Shown in pieces: positions 16,590 to 24,240 of a DNA stretch of 40,795 nucleotides (positions within the stretch are counted from its first letter, which is position 1; the number at the start of each line of letters is the position of its first letter). Made by a program: the position numbers and the translations under genes. The stretch lies in contig JAHELU010000010.1 in assembly GCA_024644005.1 (NCBI GenBank), positions 1 through 40,795 on the forward strand. The letters are read 5' to 3'. This DNA is from Acidimicrobiales bacterium (GTDB taxonomy: Bacteria > Actinomycetota > Acidimicrobiia > Acidimicrobiales > SZUA-35). The notes beneath the pieces were generated by a model that did not search any database, was not told where the DNA came from, and saw only the letters and a program-made list of their open reading frames with translations.

Positions 16590-18245
16590 ATGTCTCATCT
16601 GCGGAATGCAAGCCTCGATCGGCTCGATGACGGCGAGCTCGACGTCCTGATCGTCGGTGGCGGCATCAACGGGGCCGTTGCCGCCGCGGCGCTGTCCGGT
16701 CGGGGCGCCAGCGTGGGGCTGGTTGACCGTGGGGACTTCGCAGCGGCGACGTCGCAGGAATCGTCGAACCTCGTCTGGGGTGGGTTCAAGTACCTCGAGA
16801 ACTACGACATCCGGCTGGTCAGGAAGCTGTGCCTGAGCCGCAACCGGCTCATGAAGGCGTACCCGGCGAACATCAGGGAGATCGGCTTCCTCGCCGCACT
16901 CGGCCAGACCGCGCCGTTCCCCCACTGGTTGGCCGGGGTCGGTGCCTACGCCTACTGGGCCATCGGCAACTTCAAGACCGCAGCCCCGCGGATGCTGAGC
17001 GCCAATGCCGTCGAGCGGCTGGAACCGCTCATCGACACCACCGAGATAAAGGGGGGCGTCGAGTACGCAGACGCCCACCTGAAGGACAACGACGCCCGGT
17101 TCGTGTTCTCCTTCGTCCGCACGGCGCTCGACCTCGGCACCCCGGCCGCCAACTACGTGAAGCTGGTCGCCGCCGAGCGGGCCGCCGGCGTGTGGCGGGC
17201 CGAGCTGCGAGACGTCGAGACAGGCGCCGACCTGACCCTGACGGCCAAGGCCATCGTCAACGCCGCAGGGCCCTACGCGGACGGGCTCAACGAGAGCATC
17301 GGCGTCCGCACCGCCCACCGCATCGTCCACTCGAAGGGCATCCACCTGATCGTCAACCAGCTCACGCCCAACAACCGCGTACTGGCGTTCTTCGACGACA
17401 CCCGGCGCCTGTTCTACGTCATCCCGATGGGCCAGCGGTCGATGATCGGGACCACGGACACCCGGGTCGACGAGCCGACCAAGGAGGTGACGGACGAGGA
17501 TCGGTCGTTCCTCCTCTCCCAGATCAACGATCGGCTCGACCTCCCGGCGCCGCTGACGTTCGATGACATCATCGCCGAGCGCTCTGGCACCCGCCCATTG
17601 GTCGTCAGTGCCACTGACGACGACCATCACGATGCGGAGTGGACGTCGCTGTCGCGCAAGCACGAGATCGACGTCGACACCGACCGCCAGGTCGTTTCGA
17701 TCCTCGGCGGCAAGCTGACCGATTGCCTGAACGTCGGCGAAGAGATCGCAGAGGCGGTCGAGGCCGTGGGGATCCGGCTGGCGCCACAGGACGAGCGCTG
17801 GTACGGGGAGCCTCCGGCCGAGACACGTCGGTCCTTCTACAGGCAGGCTCACGGGCTACGGCTCGACGACCTCCGCGACAAGCCGGGAGTCGAGCCGCTG
17901 ACGGACCGGCTGTGGCGGCGCTACGGACGGCGGGCCTTCGATCTGCTCGACGCGATACGCGAGGACCCGTCCATGGGCGAGGACATCATGGACTCGGCCG
18001 ACTACCTGCGAGCCGAGCTCCACCACACCGCTCGGCACGAGATGGTGACGCGACTCGACGACTTCCTCCGCAGGCGGAGCAAGATCGCCCAGGTGGTTCG
18101 AGCGGAAGACCTCCGCACCTCGAAGGGCCTCGGAGAGGTGGCGGAGGTGCTGTTCGGGGCGAAGGCGGAGGCGAAGCTGATCGAGCACTTCGGAGAGGAG
18201 TTCGTGCCGTCGTCGATCGCAGAGCGGCAGGGGACAGCGGACTGA
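16590..18245 (+). CDS. glpD: glycerol-3-phosphate dehydrogenase (FAD-dependent)
   Basis: A 551-residue flavoprotein that oxidises sn-glycerol-3-phosphate to dihydroxyacetone phosphate and passes electrons to quinone at the inner membrane face. The FAD-binding motif GGGINGA is at 23-29, followed by the family segments QESSNLVWGGFKYLE (about 56-70) and YADAHLKDNDARF. SILGGKLTDC is the C-terminal FAD contact. Length fits GlpD. The ATG at 16590 is directly preceded by GGAGG with no spacer, which is unusual, but SHLRNASLDRLDDGELDVL looks like the family's normal start. No glpK or glpF lies nearby, so glycerol uptake must be encoded elsewhere. It is a single-gene unit ending 86 bases before the ArsR gene. 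Confidence 0.9.
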   Translation: MSHLRNASLDRLDDGELDVLIVGGGINGAVAAAALSGRGASVGLVDRGDFAAATSQESSNLVWGGFKYLENYDIRLVRKLCLSRNRLMKAYPANIREIGFLAALGQTAPFPHWLAGVGAYAYWAIGNFKTAAPRMLSANAVERLEPLIDTTEIKGGVEYADAHLKDNDARFVFSFVRTALDLGTPAANYVKLVAAERAAGVWRAELRDVETGADLTLTAKAIVNAAGPYADGLNESIGVRTAHRIVHSKGIHLIVNQLTPNNRVLAFFDDTRRLFYVIPMGQRSMIGTTDTRVDEPTKEVTDEDRSFLLSQINDRLDLPAPLTFDDIIAERSGTRPLVVSATDDDHHDAEWTSLSRKHEIDVDTDRQVVSILGGKLTDCLNVGEEIAEAVEAVGIRLAPQDERWYGEPPAETRRSFYRQAHGLRLDDLRDKPGVEPLTDRLWRRYGRRAFDLLDAIREDPSMGEDIMDSADYLRAELHHTARHEMVTRLDDFLRRRSKIAQVVRAEDLRTSKGLGEVAEVLFGAKAEAKLIEHFGEEFVPSSIAERQGTAD

Positions 18246-18293
18246 TGGCGAGCGGGCTGCGAATCCACCGTGGGCACCGCGGCGAAGCAGGCC

Positions 18294-18342
18294 TTGCTCC
18301 GCCGGCTGCGCCGAACTAATCTACAACCGAATGGTTGTAGAT
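18294..18342 (+). promoter_or_regulatory. probable leaderless promoter with operator palindrome across the ArsR start codon
   Basis: A perfect inverted repeat, ATCTACAACC then four bases then GGTTGTAGAT (18319-18342), spans the ATG of the downstream ArsR gene (18331-18333). A promoter fits the same place: TTGCTC at 18294-18299, 17-base spacer, TAATCT at 18317-18322. Transcription would then begin within a few bases of the ATG, giving a leaderless message, and no ribosome site is visible upstream. A regulator dimer bound to the palindrome would cover the -10 box and the start. Basis: the repeat and spacing are seen directly; the promoter and autoregulation are inferred. Confidence 0.65.
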
Positions 18343-18678
18343 CTACCGACGGGAGAGCAGGCCGACCTGATCTTCCGTGCGCTGGCCGATTCGACCCGGC
18401 GGGACATCGTCCGCCGATCGACGGGAGGCGACCTGTCGGTCTCGGCCCTGGCCCGCGAGTACCCGATCAGCACCACGGCGGTCCAGAAGCACGTTGCCGT
18501 CCTGGAGCGAGCTGGCCTGGTCGAGCGAACCCGCCGGGGTCGTGAGCAGTTGGTGCAGAGTCGGATCGAGACCATCACCCGCGCCCGGGAGCTTCTCGAC
18601 GAGCTCGAAGCGCTCTGGCGCGACCGCCTCGACCGGATCGATGAACTGGTCGACAGCAACGAAGGAGCCGAGCAATGA
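18331..18678 (+). CDS. ArsR family transcriptional regulator (SdpR-like)
   Basis: A 115-residue winged-helix repressor. The opening FRALADSTRRDIVRRS is the classic first helix of ArsR/SdpR proteins; the recognition helix is in STTAVQKHVAVLERAGLV and the wing in ERTRRGREQLV. There are no cysteines, so it does not use a thiolate metal site. Its four-base overlap (ATGA) with the following SRPBCC gene means the two are translated together, a pairing seen widely in bacteria for ArsR and AHSA1/START-like proteins. A perfect 24-base palindrome straddling its start codon makes autorepression likely. Confidence 0.9.
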   Translation: MVVDLPTGEQADLIFRALADSTRRDIVRRSTGGDLSVSALAREYPISTTAVQKHVAVLERAGLVERTRRGREQLVQSRIETITRARELLDELEALWRDRLDRIDELVDSNEGAEQ

Positions 18679-19175
18679 CCGTCATGAGTGTGGAGACCGA
18701 CGTCGAGGCCCTGGAGCTTCGCATCACCTCCGAGTTCGCCGCCCCGGTCGATCGGGTGTGGCAGGTGTGGGCCGACCCACGCCAGCTCGAGCGCTGGTGG
18801 GGTCCCCCGAGCCATCCTGCCACCGTCGTCGACCACGAGCTGACGCCAGGAGGAAAGGTCACGTACTTCATGACCGGGCCCGAGGGAGAGAGGTACCACG
18901 GTTGGTGGCGGGTCGTCTCCGTCGACCCTCCCCACGGCCTGGTCTTCGAGGACGGCTTCGCAGACGACGGCGGCGAGCCGGATCTCGATCTACCGGTGAC
19001 CACCACGCGGGTCGACCTCAGCGCCTCGTCGCAGGAGCGAACCACCATGGTGATCACGAGCGCGTTCGGGTCGCTCGAGGCGATGCAGCAGGTCCTCGAG
19101 ATGGGCGCGGCAGAGGGCATGAGCCAGGCGCTCGGCCAGATCGACGGCATCCTCGACGGGTCGGGGCAGGATTGA
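18675..19175 (+). CDS. SRPBCC/AHSA1 family protein
   Basis: A 166-residue START-like protein with the AHSA1 pattern: ITSEFAAPVDRVWQVWADPRQLERWWGPP near the start, HELTPGGKVTYFMTGPEGE in the middle, and a C-terminal helix (MQQVLEMGAAEGMSQALGQIDGIL) that closes the hydrophobic pocket. The ligand is unknown. The start ATG overlaps the ArsR stop codon, so expression is coupled to the regulator. One idea is that it binds or clears the small molecule the regulator senses, but the sequence does not show this. A start four codons later (MSVET) is possible. Confidence 0.87.
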   Translation: MTVMSVETDVEALELRITSEFAAPVDRVWQVWADPRQLERWWGPPSHPATVVDHELTPGGKVTYFMTGPEGERYHGWWRVVSVDPPHGLVFEDGFADDGGEPDLDLPVTTTRVDLSASSQERTTMVITSAFGSLEAMQQVLEMGAAEGMSQALGQIDGILDGSGQD

Positions 19176-19243
19176 TGGCCGTCCCGGGGGCGTCGGGAGC
19201 CTCGTGAGTCGATAACCTCCCCGGCATTCGCGAGACTACCGGC

Positions 19244-20341
19244 ATGTCCGACGGTGTTCGTTGCATACTGATGCGGGGTGGCTCGTCGAAGGGGGCGTAC
19301 TTCGTTCGGGGCGACCTGCCGGCCGACACCGCCGAACGCGACGAGCTGCTCCGGCGCATCATGGGTTCGCCGGACGCTCGCCAGATCGACGGCATCGGCG
19401 GGGCCCACCCGTTGACGTCCAAGGTCGCGGTGGTCGCTCCAGCCGACCAGGACGGCCACGATCTCGACTACCTCTTCCTCCAGGTCGGCGTCGACGACGA
19501 CGTGGTCACCGACCGCCAGAACTGCGGCAACCTCCTGGCCGGGGTCGGGCCGTTCGCCGTCGAGCGAGGCCTCGTCGCCGTCGACCCCTCGGCCACCGAG
19601 GTCACGCTCCGCATCCACCTGCGCAACACCGGGTCGACCGCCACCGCCACCTTCCCTGTGGCGGGCGGCCGGCCGGTCTACGACGGTGGCACCGCCATCT
19701 CGGGCGTGCCGGGCTCGGCCGCGGCGATCCGGCTCGACTTCGACGACCTGGCCGGCGGGTCGACCGGTGCCCTGCTGCCGACCGGGAGCAGTCGTGACGT
19801 CGTGGCCGGCGTCGCTGCCACGCTGGTCGACAACGGCATGCCGGTGGTGGTCATGCGGGCCGAGGCGCTGGGGGTCACCGGCTACGAGTCCTGCGAGGAG
19901 CTCGAGGCCGACGCGGTGTTGCGGGCCCGGCTGGAGGACATCCGCCTCGAGGCGGGGAAGCTCATGAACCTGGGCGACGTCACCGGCACCACCGTGCCGA
20001 AGCTCACCCTCGTGGCACCGGCGCGAGCCGGTGGCCACCTGTGCACCCGGACGTTCATCCCCCACCGATGCCACGATGCCATCGGCGTGCTCGGTGCGGT
20101 CTCGGTGGCCACCGCAGCCCTGCTGCCTGGCTCGCCGGCCCGCGAGGTGATGGCCGACCGCACGGACAGCCACGCAACCGGCAGCGCAGACGACAGCGTG
20201 GTCCTCGAGCACCCGACCGGCAGCTTCGAGGCCAGCGTGTCGGTCCGGACCGTCGACGACACCACCGTGGTCGACCGGGCCGGCATCATCCGCACCGCTC
20301 GCAAGCTGATGGACGGCACGGTCCACCCCCGGACCTACTGA
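19244..20341 (+). CDS. galD: 4-oxalomesaconate tautomerase, PrpF family
   Basis: A 365-residue PrpF/GalD protein with the DapF-like double-barrel fold. Family marks are MRGGSSKGAYF (10-20) and QIDGIGGAHPLTSKVAVV. In gallate and protocatechuate 4,5-cleavage the enzyme interconverts keto and enol tautomers of 4-oxalomesaconate so that the hydratase can act. PrpF of the methylcitrate pathway is the main alternative, but the surrounding LigI, LigJ, LigK and LigC genes make GalD far more likely. ATG at 19244 lacks a visible ribosome site. LigI follows 14 bases after the stop and probably shares the transcript. Confidence 0.88.
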   Translation: MSDGVRCILMRGGSSKGAYFVRGDLPADTAERDELLRRIMGSPDARQIDGIGGAHPLTSKVAVVAPADQDGHDLDYLFLQVGVDDDVVTDRQNCGNLLAGVGPFAVERGLVAVDPSATEVTLRIHLRNTGSTATATFPVAGGRPVYDGGTAISGVPGSAAAIRLDFDDLAGGSTGALLPTGSSRDVVAGVAATLVDNGMPVVVMRAEALGVTGYESCEELEADAVLRARLEDIRLEAGKLMNLGDVTGTTVPKLTLVAPARAGGHLCTRTFIPHRCHDAIGVLGAVSVATAALLPGSPAREVMADRTDSHATGSADDSVVLEHPTGSFEASVSVRTVDDTTVVDRAGIIRTARKLMDGTVHPRTY

Positions 20342-20355
20342 GCGAGAGGAACGGT

Positions 20356-21273
20356 ATGGCGACCGCGAACCCGCCGCACACCGAGCCGATCGTGCCGACC
20401 GTGCCGGGACCCCTGCCCGAGGCGTCCCCTCCCAGGGCGCTGACGCCCCCACCGCTGGCCTGCGACGCCCACTGCCACATCTTCGGTCCGGCCGCCCGCT
20501 TCCCGTTCTCGCCGACCAGGACCTACACCCCGCCCGACTCCGGCATCGAGGACTTCGAGCGCCTGCAGGAACGGCTCGGCCTGGCCAGGGCGGTGTTCGT
20601 CCAGGCCAGCTGCCACGGCACCGACAATGCCGCCATGATCGACGCCATCCAGCGGGGCCGGGGCCGCTACGCCGGCGTGGCCATGATCGACGACACGTTC
20701 ACCGACGGCGACCTCTCCTACCTCCACGAGAACCGGGTCAGGGGGATCCGGTTCAACTTCGTGGCCCACCTCGGCGGCGCCCCCGACCTCGACCGGTTCT
20801 GGCGCCTGGTCCGCCGCGTCGAGCCGTTGGGTTGGCACATCGTGCTGCACTTCGACGCCAGGGACCTGCCGACCCACGTCGCTCTGCTCGATGCCCTGCC
20901 GGTCCCCTATGTGATCGACCACATGGCTCGGGTCCCGGCCCGGGACGGTGTCGACCAGGAGCCGTTCCAGCAGCTGCTCCAGCTCCTGGCCACCGACGAG
21001 CGCTGCTGGGTCAAGATCTCCTGCGCCGAGCGGCTCACGGACGGACCCGTCGGCGACGGCGACGGCTTCCACGACGTGATTCCCTTCGGCCGGGCACTCG
21101 TCGCCGCAGCTCCCGACAGGGTGCTCTGGGGGACGGACTGGCCCCACCCCAACCTGGAGATCATGCCGGACGAGGGTCGGCTGCTCGATCTGCTGGCGGC
21201 CTACGCGCCGGACGAGGCCGTCCGGAACCGGATCCTGGTCGACAACCCCGAGCGTCTCTACGACTTCGGCTGA
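20356..21273 (+). CDS. ligI: 2-pyrone-4,6-dicarboxylate hydrolase (PDC lactonase), amidohydrolase family
   Basis: A 305-residue amidohydrolase that opens 2-pyrone-4,6-dicarboxylate to 4-oxalomesaconate. The barrel starts with DAHCHIFGP (37-45), with FSPTRTYTPPDS following as in LigI, and ends with WGTDWPHPN (258-266), whose aspartate is the catalytic base of the family. LigI works without a bound metal. The first 30 residues are Pro-rich and extra. ATG at 20356 has GAGAGGA five bases upstream, fixing the start; the open frame reaches further left but overlaps galD. The gene faces ligK; a hairpin (21272-21296) lies between. Confidence 0.92.
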   Translation: MATANPPHTEPIVPTVPGPLPEASPPRALTPPPLACDAHCHIFGPAARFPFSPTRTYTPPDSGIEDFERLQERLGLARAVFVQASCHGTDNAAMIDAIQRGRGRYAGVAMIDDTFTDGDLSYLHENRVRGIRFNFVAHLGGAPDLDRFWRLVRRVEPLGWHIVLHFDARDLPTHVALLDALPVPYVIDHMARVPARDGVDQEPFQQLLQLLATDERCWVKISCAERLTDGPVGDGDGFHDVIPFGRALVAAAPDRVLWGTDWPHPNLEIMPDEGRLLDLLAAYAPDEAVRNRILVDNPERLYDFG

Positions 21274-21296
21274 GCCGGCGCAACGGAGGCGGGCTC
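21272..21296. terminator. possible bidirectional terminator between ligI and ligK
   Basis: An inverted repeat, GAGCCGGC (21272-21279) and GCGGGCTC (21289-21296), pairs with one mismatch around a 9-base loop, in the 26-base gap between two facing genes. There is no T-tract, as is common in GC-rich actinobacteria. Position supports a terminator; strength is unproven. Confidence 0.35.
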
Positions 21297-21299
21297 GCC

Positions 21300-22016
21300 T
21301 CAGAGCTCGTCGACGGAGTCCACGTACTCGACACCGAGCTCGACGAGCTTCTGGCGGAGCCCGTAGAAGTCCAGTCCGAGCTCACCCGCTTCGAGACGGC
21401 GACGGGCCTCCACCTCCTTGGCCAGCCGCTCCTCGGCGCGCTCGAGGGCCCACCGGGCCTCGGCCCGGCCCACGACGACCACGCCGTCGTCATCGGCGCA
21501 CACCACGTCGCCGGGGTCGACGGTGACACCACCGAGCACCACCGGCACGTTGACCGACCCCGGAGTGGACTTCACGGTGCCCTCGCACGACACGTGACGG
21601 CACCAGACGGGGAACCCCATGTGGCGCAGGTCCTGGGTGTCACGGACGCCGGCATCGATCACCAGGCCATGAACCCCCCGGGCCATGACCGACGATGCCA
21701 GCAGATCGCCGAACATGCCGTGGATCGATGGCGCGGTGGTGGCCACCACCAGGATGTCGCCGGGCTGGCACACCTCGACCGCGGCGTGGATCATCAGGTT
21801 GTCGCCCGGGTGACTGAGCACCGTGACCGCGGCGCCGGCGACGCGCACGTCGTGCTGGATGGGGCTGATGGCCGGATCGACGAAGCCCCGCCGGCCGATC
21901 GCCTCGTGCACCGTGGCCGTACCGATCGGCGCCAACCGGTCGACGACGTCCTGCGGTGGCCGCTGGATCGTGCGGACGATGACGTGGCGGCCGTGGGCGT
22001 TGGGCTTGACGGACAT
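21300..22016 (-). CDS. ligK: 4-carboxy-4-hydroxy-2-oxoadipate aldolase, RraA/HMG aldolase family
   Basis: A 238-residue RraA-fold aldolase that splits 4-carboxy-4-hydroxy-2-oxoadipate to pyruvate and oxaloacetate, the last step of 4,5-cleavage. Marks are GTATVHEAIGRRG near residue 30, the CQPGDILVV strand, and GLVIDAGVRDTQDL, where the Arg-Asp pair holds the divalent metal and pyruvate. The C-terminal helical extension (KEVEARRRLEAGELGLDFYGLR) is typical of aldolases in contrast to the RNase E inhibitor RraA. ATG at 22016 shares one base with the ligJ stop (TGATG), so translation is coupled. Confidence 0.92.
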   Translation of the reverse strand: MSVKPNAHGRHVIVRTIQRPPQDVVDRLAPIGTATVHEAIGRRGFVDPAISPIQHDVRVAGAAVTVLSHPGDNLMIHAAVEVCQPGDILVVATTAPSIHGMFGDLLASSVMARGVHGLVIDAGVRDTQDLRHMGFPVWCRHVSCEGTVKSTPGSVNVPVVLGGVTVDPGDVVCADDDGVVVVGRAEARWALERAEERLAKEVEARRRLEAGELGLDFYGLRQKLVELGVEYVDSVDEL

Positions 22017-23023
22017 CACAGCTCCAGTCTCGGGAAGACCCGGCGGACGTTGTCCTCGAACACGAGCCGCCTCGCAGCGTCGTCGAGCGCCGAGTTGTCG
22101 ATGTAGATCTTCGTGTCGTCGTAGTGGTTCCCGGTCTCCGGGTCGATCCCTCGAACGGCCCCGACCATCTCGGAGGCGAACAGGATGTTGGCGGTCGGCA
22201 CGACGTCGACCAGCAGGTCGATCCCCGGCTGGTGGTACACGCAGGTGTCGAAGAAGATGTGCTCCAACAGCCCGTCGAAGTCCCAGCCCTGGTCCTGGGC
22301 CATCCCCTTGAAGCGTCCCCAGTGGTAGGGAACGGCACCGCCCCCGTGGGGGATGATCCAGCGCAGCCCCGGGAAGTCGGCCATGAACCCGGAGGTGAGG
22401 GCCTGCATGAACGCCGTGGTGTCGGCCCCGAGATAGTGCGAGCCGGTGGTGTGGAAGTTCGGGTTGCAAGCGGCCGACACGTGGATCATCGCCGGCACGT
22501 CCAGCTCGACCATCTTCTCCCACAAGGGCCACCAGTGGCGGGCGAACAGCGGTGGGCCGTCCCAGTGGCCGCCGGAAGGGTCGGGGTTCACGTTGCAGCC
22601 GATGAACCCCATCTCGACCACGCAGCGCTCCAGCTCGGCCACCGAGCCGTCGATGGGTGCACCGGGCGACTGGGGTAACTGGCAGACCGGGGCGAAGTTG
22701 TCCGGATAGAGGTCGCAGACCCGACGGATCAGCTCGTTCTGGTGCTGGGACCAGAACAGCGAGGTGTGCTCGTTCCCGACGTGATGACCCATCCACGACG
22801 CCCGGGGGGAGAAAATCGTCAGGTCCGCCCCCCGCTCCCGCTGCAGTCGGAGCTGGGCGCCCTCCAGGCTCTCCCGGATCTCGTCGTCGGACACCTCGAT
22901 CGCGCCCTTCTCCCCGACGTGATCCGGGTCGGCCTCCACCGCGGCCGTCTGGGCGTCGCGCCACCGGCCGACGGCGGGAGGGGTTGTGGTGTAGTGGCCA
23001 TGGCAGTCGATGACACGGTTCAT
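22016..23023 (-). CDS. ligJ: 4-oxalomesaconate hydratase, amidohydrolase family
   Basis: A 335-residue amidohydrolase-superfamily protein. LigJ adds water to 4-oxalomesaconate to give 4-carboxy-4-hydroxy-2-oxoadipate. Marks are the metal-binding DCHGHYTTTP at 6-15, FSPRASWMGHHVGNEHTS, GCNVNPDPSGGHW and WIIPHGGGAVPYHWGRFKG. The length fits characterised LigJ. ATG at 23023 has GAGAGGTG in front at good spacing; a start three codons upstream is less likely. It lies between ligC (66-base gap) and ligK (one-base overlap) in one operon. Confidence 0.92.
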   Translation of the reverse strand: MNRVIDCHGHYTTTPPAVGRWRDAQTAAVEADPDHVGEKGAIEVSDDEIRESLEGAQLRLQRERGADLTIFSPRASWMGHHVGNEHTSLFWSQHQNELIRRVCDLYPDNFAPVCQLPQSPGAPIDGSVAELERCVVEMGFIGCNVNPDPSGGHWDGPPLFARHWWPLWEKMVELDVPAMIHVSAACNPNFHTTGSHYLGADTTAFMQALTSGFMADFPGLRWIIPHGGGAVPYHWGRFKGMAQDQGWDFDGLLEHIFFDTCVYHQPGIDLLVDVVPTANILFASEMVGAVRGIDPETGNHYDDTKIYIDNSALDDAARRLVFEDNVRRVFPRLEL

Positions 23024-23089
23024 CGTGAGCACCTCTCGGGTCGTGCCTGCACGATAGCGACGCCGGTTGCGGCGGCGCTCGGTGAACCG

Positions 23090-24031
23090 TCAGTTCAGGG
23101 ACTGCTCGAGCCTGTCCAGGGTCGACATGGCGTCGAGACACTGGGCCACCGACGCGTTCGGCTCACGGCCCTCGTCGATCGCCGCGAAGAACTCCCGGTC
23201 CTGCAGCTCGATCCCGTCCATCGACACGTCGACACCCGACACGTTGATGACGTTCTCGTCGCCGTCGACCAGATCGTCGTAGCGGGCTATGTAGGTGCCG
23301 TTGTCGCAGATGTAGCGGAAGAACGTGCCGAGCGGGCCCTCGTTGTTGAAGCTGAGGGCGAGCGAGCAGACGGCGCCGGACGGCACGGTCATCCCGATCG
23401 ACATGTCCATGGCGATGCCCAGCTCCGGGTGCGACGGCCCCTGGAGGGCCGACACGTTGTCGGCGATCTCGCCGGTCTGGTACTGGAACAGGTCGACGGT
23501 GTGACAGGCGTGATGCCAAAGCAGGTGGTCGGTCCAGGTTCGGGGCTTGCCGAGGGCGTTCTTGTTCTCCCGACGGAAGAAGAAGGTCTCGACGACGAGG
23601 TGCTGCAGGTTCAGCTCACCGGCTGCGATCCGGCGGTGCAGCCACTGGTGGCTGGGGTTGAAGCGGCGGGTGTGACAGACCATGGCCGTCAGGCCGGACC
23701 GCTCGGCGACATCGACCAGGCGCCGGCTGTCGGCGAGGTTGTCGGCCATCGGGATCTCGACCAGCACGTGCTTGCCGGCCCCGAGCACCTGGATGGCCTG
23801 GGCGGCGTGGAGCTGTGTCGGCGTCGTCAGGATGGCGGCGTCCACCCCGGGGCGGGCCAGGCACTCGTCGAGATCGAGCGACCAGTGGTCGACACCGACC
23901 TCGTTCGCGAGCTCCTCGGTGTCGGTCGGGTTCCCCCCGGCCAGCGACACCACCTCGATCCCCTCGATGCGGCCGATCCCGGCGAGATGCTTCCGGGCGA
24001 TGGCCCCCTCTCCTGCCATGACGATCTTCAC
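23090..24031 (-). CDS. ligC: 4-carboxy-2-hydroxymuconate-6-semialdehyde dehydrogenase, Gfo/Idh/MocA family
   Basis: A 313-residue NADP-dependent oxidoreductase. The Rossmann loop is GEGAIARKH (7-15), followed by LVEIPMADN, where the lysine usual in Gfo/Idh/MocA members is replaced, and HHACHTVDLFQYQTG, the catalytic helix. LigC oxidises the hemiacetal form of the semialdehyde to 2-pyrone-4,6-dicarboxylate, the LigI substrate. Length and motifs fit LigC, and the neighbours support it. The start is GTG at 24031, without a visible ribosome site. It is the first gene of the ligC-J-K operon. Confidence 0.9.
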   Translation of the reverse strand: MKIVMAGEGAIARKHLAGIGRIEGIEVVSLAGGNPTDTEELANEVGVDHWSLDLDECLARPGVDAAILTTPTQLHAAQAIQVLGAGKHVLVEIPMADNLADSRRLVDVAERSGLTAMVCHTRRFNPSHQWLHRRIAAGELNLQHLVVETFFFRRENKNALGKPRTWTDHLLWHHACHTVDLFQYQTGEIADNVSALQGPSHPELGIAMDMSIGMTVPSGAVCSLALSFNNEGPLGTFFRYICDNGTYIARYDDLVDGDENVINVSGVDVSMDGIELQDREFFAAIDEGREPNASVAQCLDAMSTLDRLEQSLN

Positions 24032-24034
24032 CGG

Positions 24035-24049
24035 TGTAATGGAATCACA
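24035..24049. promoter_or_regulatory. candidate operator just upstream of ligC
   Basis: A 15-base imperfect palindrome, TGTAAT-GGA-ATCACA (one mismatch), ends four bases before the ligC start codon. It is the right size and place for a GntR- or TetR-like repressor of the ligCJK operon, but no such regulator lies beside the cluster and no second copy was found upstream of galD. Confidence 0.3.
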
Positions 24050-24172
24050 ATCCGTGGCCGGTGACGAGATGCCCCTGGCCGGCCCCCACCGAGAGCAGCC
24101 CGACCGGGGACGAATGGCCCTGGAGCGATTACTACGAGGGACGTCCGACTCTGTTCACAGACCTGATGATAC

Positions 24173-24200
24173 TGTCATATCGTGACATAGTGAACTATGT
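24173..24200. promoter_or_regulatory. overlapping palindromes upstream of the first stress-protein gene
   Basis: Two inverted repeats overlap: TGTCA-TATCG-TGACA (24173-24187) and ACATAG-TGAA-CTATGT (24185-24200), about 40 bases before the ATG. The core TCATATCGT (24175-24183) recurs at 25557-25565 in front of the ArsR gene, followed in both by a similar pattern (S-A-S-A-T). A shared site for the ArsR regulator is the simplest reading. Confidence 0.45.
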
Positions 24201-24240
24201 ACGCTGATGGCTGCTCGGAGCCACCAACCGAAGGAACCAC

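Noticed and set aside
16089-17852. A 587-residue minus-strand open frame antisense to glpD and running into paiB
   Set aside because: Its C-terminal part is paiB read out of frame and the rest has no domain; glpD is unambiguous.
18575-20452. A 625-residue minus-strand open frame antisense to the SRPBCC and galD genes
   Set aside because: Low-information composition, no domain, and it covers well-supported genes.
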